A DNA stretch of 64,000 nucleotides, taken from Blattamonas nauphoetae (Eukaryota; Preaxostyla; Oxymonadida). This document shows, one piece after another, positions 63,791 through 64,000 of this stretch. The position numbers and the translations under genes are program-made. The notes below the pieces were generated by a model, which searched no databases, was not told where the DNA came from, and saw nothing but the letters and a program-made list of their open reading frames with translations. The stretch's first letter is position 1. Each line of letters opens with the position of its first letter. The stretch is taken from NCBI GenBank assembly GCA_033064195.1, contig JARBJD010000009.1:620001-684000 (forward strand). Direction: 5' to 3'.

Positions 63791-64000
63791 TTATTCAATT
63801 ACATAATCAGTTGCTTTCAGTCCATGAATGAATGGAGGACATGATTCATTTTCAAGTACGATTGCCTTCAGATGAATTCCACTGAGACTGAGTTTCTGTT
63901 GTTGTATTTTGGCTATCTCAAATCCATTGGGGTCCTCTTCGCTCACGATTCTTCTTGTCTGGAACGCATCATTCTGATGCTTGAACCGTTTTACGGTGAA
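63791..64000 (-). CDS. C-terminal end of an element gene, partial
   Basis: Open minus frame of 69 codons ending at TAA 63791-63793, with residues FTVKRFKHQNDAFQTRR near the window edge and IVLENESCPPFIHGLKATDYVIE at the end. Starts outside the window. Possibly the C-terminus of a large enzyme, but not identified. Confidence 0.6.
   Translation of the reverse strand, partial: FTVKRFKHQNDAFQTRRIVSEEDPNGFEIAKIQQQKLSLSGIHLKAIVLENESCPPFIHGLKATDYVIE

Larger units (their letters stand above)
49852..64000. mobile_element. Maverick/Polinton-like element, partial
   Basis: A cluster without introns and with its own start motif: integrase, packaging-type ATPase, two capsid-like proteins, fibre-like protein. 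Integrase plus A32-type ATPase plus jelly-roll capsid candidates is the Maverick/Polinton gene set. The left boundary is not defined: 49852 is the first gene with the motif, and no TIR is visible. The right boundary is outside the window. PolB and Ad-type protease were not found here. Genes run mostly on the minus strand except the ATPase and the left three. Confidence 0.85.

Noticed and set aside
1-64000. Alternative genetic code with TAA/TAG as Gln
   Set aside because: Tudor-SN and the STE20 kinase end with TAG, and UGGT and SF3B4 with TAA or TGA, at natural C-termini; conserved domains contain no in-frame TAR.
1-64000. tRNA or rRNA genes
   Set aside because: No cloverleaf-like sequence or rRNA-like block was recognised while reading; small RNAs could be missed without a search tool.

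Overview
This window is from the nuclear genome of a flagellated protist, most likely an oxymonad or related metamonad. That placement is an inference, not something the sequence proves. The evidence is compact genes on both strands, GT-AG introns that are often only 28-38 nt long, and typical eukaryotic proteins (UGGT, importin-alpha, SF3B4, RIOK2, AP-3 mu). There are also cilium or basal-body type proteins (an EF-hand/WD protein, a CCDC81 homologue, a SAXO-like protein) and a broken gene with beta-helix repeats. All three stop codons end conserved proteins at the expected place, so the standard genetic code fits.

From 1 to about 39.3 kb lies ordinary housekeeping sequence with roughly twenty genes, many in divergent pairs that share short promoters. 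In order: EF-hand/WD-repeat protein, HAD phosphatase, UGGT, PHO80-type cyclin, three-RRM protein, small membrane protein, importin-alpha, Tudor-SN, pseudokinase-like kinase, SAXO-like protein, SF3B4, STE20 kinase, coiled-coil protein, first copy of a 925-bp duplication, N-terminal MGN protein, RIOK2, CCDC81, second copy of the duplication, AP-3 mu, cathepsin C and an OB-like tail-anchored protein. I rebuilt exon structures by matching reading phase and family conservation across introns.

From about 39.4 to 49.6 kb is a decayed, repeat-rich island. Two elements with the same terminal inverted repeats (GGCATGGCTGACCGGC) and TA target duplications carry broken pieces of host-like genes. Between and beside them lie two fragments of a pogo/Tigger-type transposase, a long GC-rich frame-broken gene with a 55-bp tandem repeat, a broken beta-helix gene and a perfect 18-bp inverted repeat.

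From about 49.85 kb to the right edge is a Maverick/Polinton-like endogenous element, cut by the window. It holds an integrase, a packaging-type ATPase, two tandem paralogous proteins that look like double jelly-roll major capsid proteins, a pair of small proteins starting MAPG, an endosialidase-chaperone (peptidase S74-like) fibre-type protein and several unknown genes. Nearly every gene has the same T-rich motif just before its start. Some genes are damaged: the ATPase has an in-frame TAG and the region upstream of the integrase has several frame breaks, while both capsid-like genes are open. No DNA polymerase B or protease is visible; they may lie to the right.
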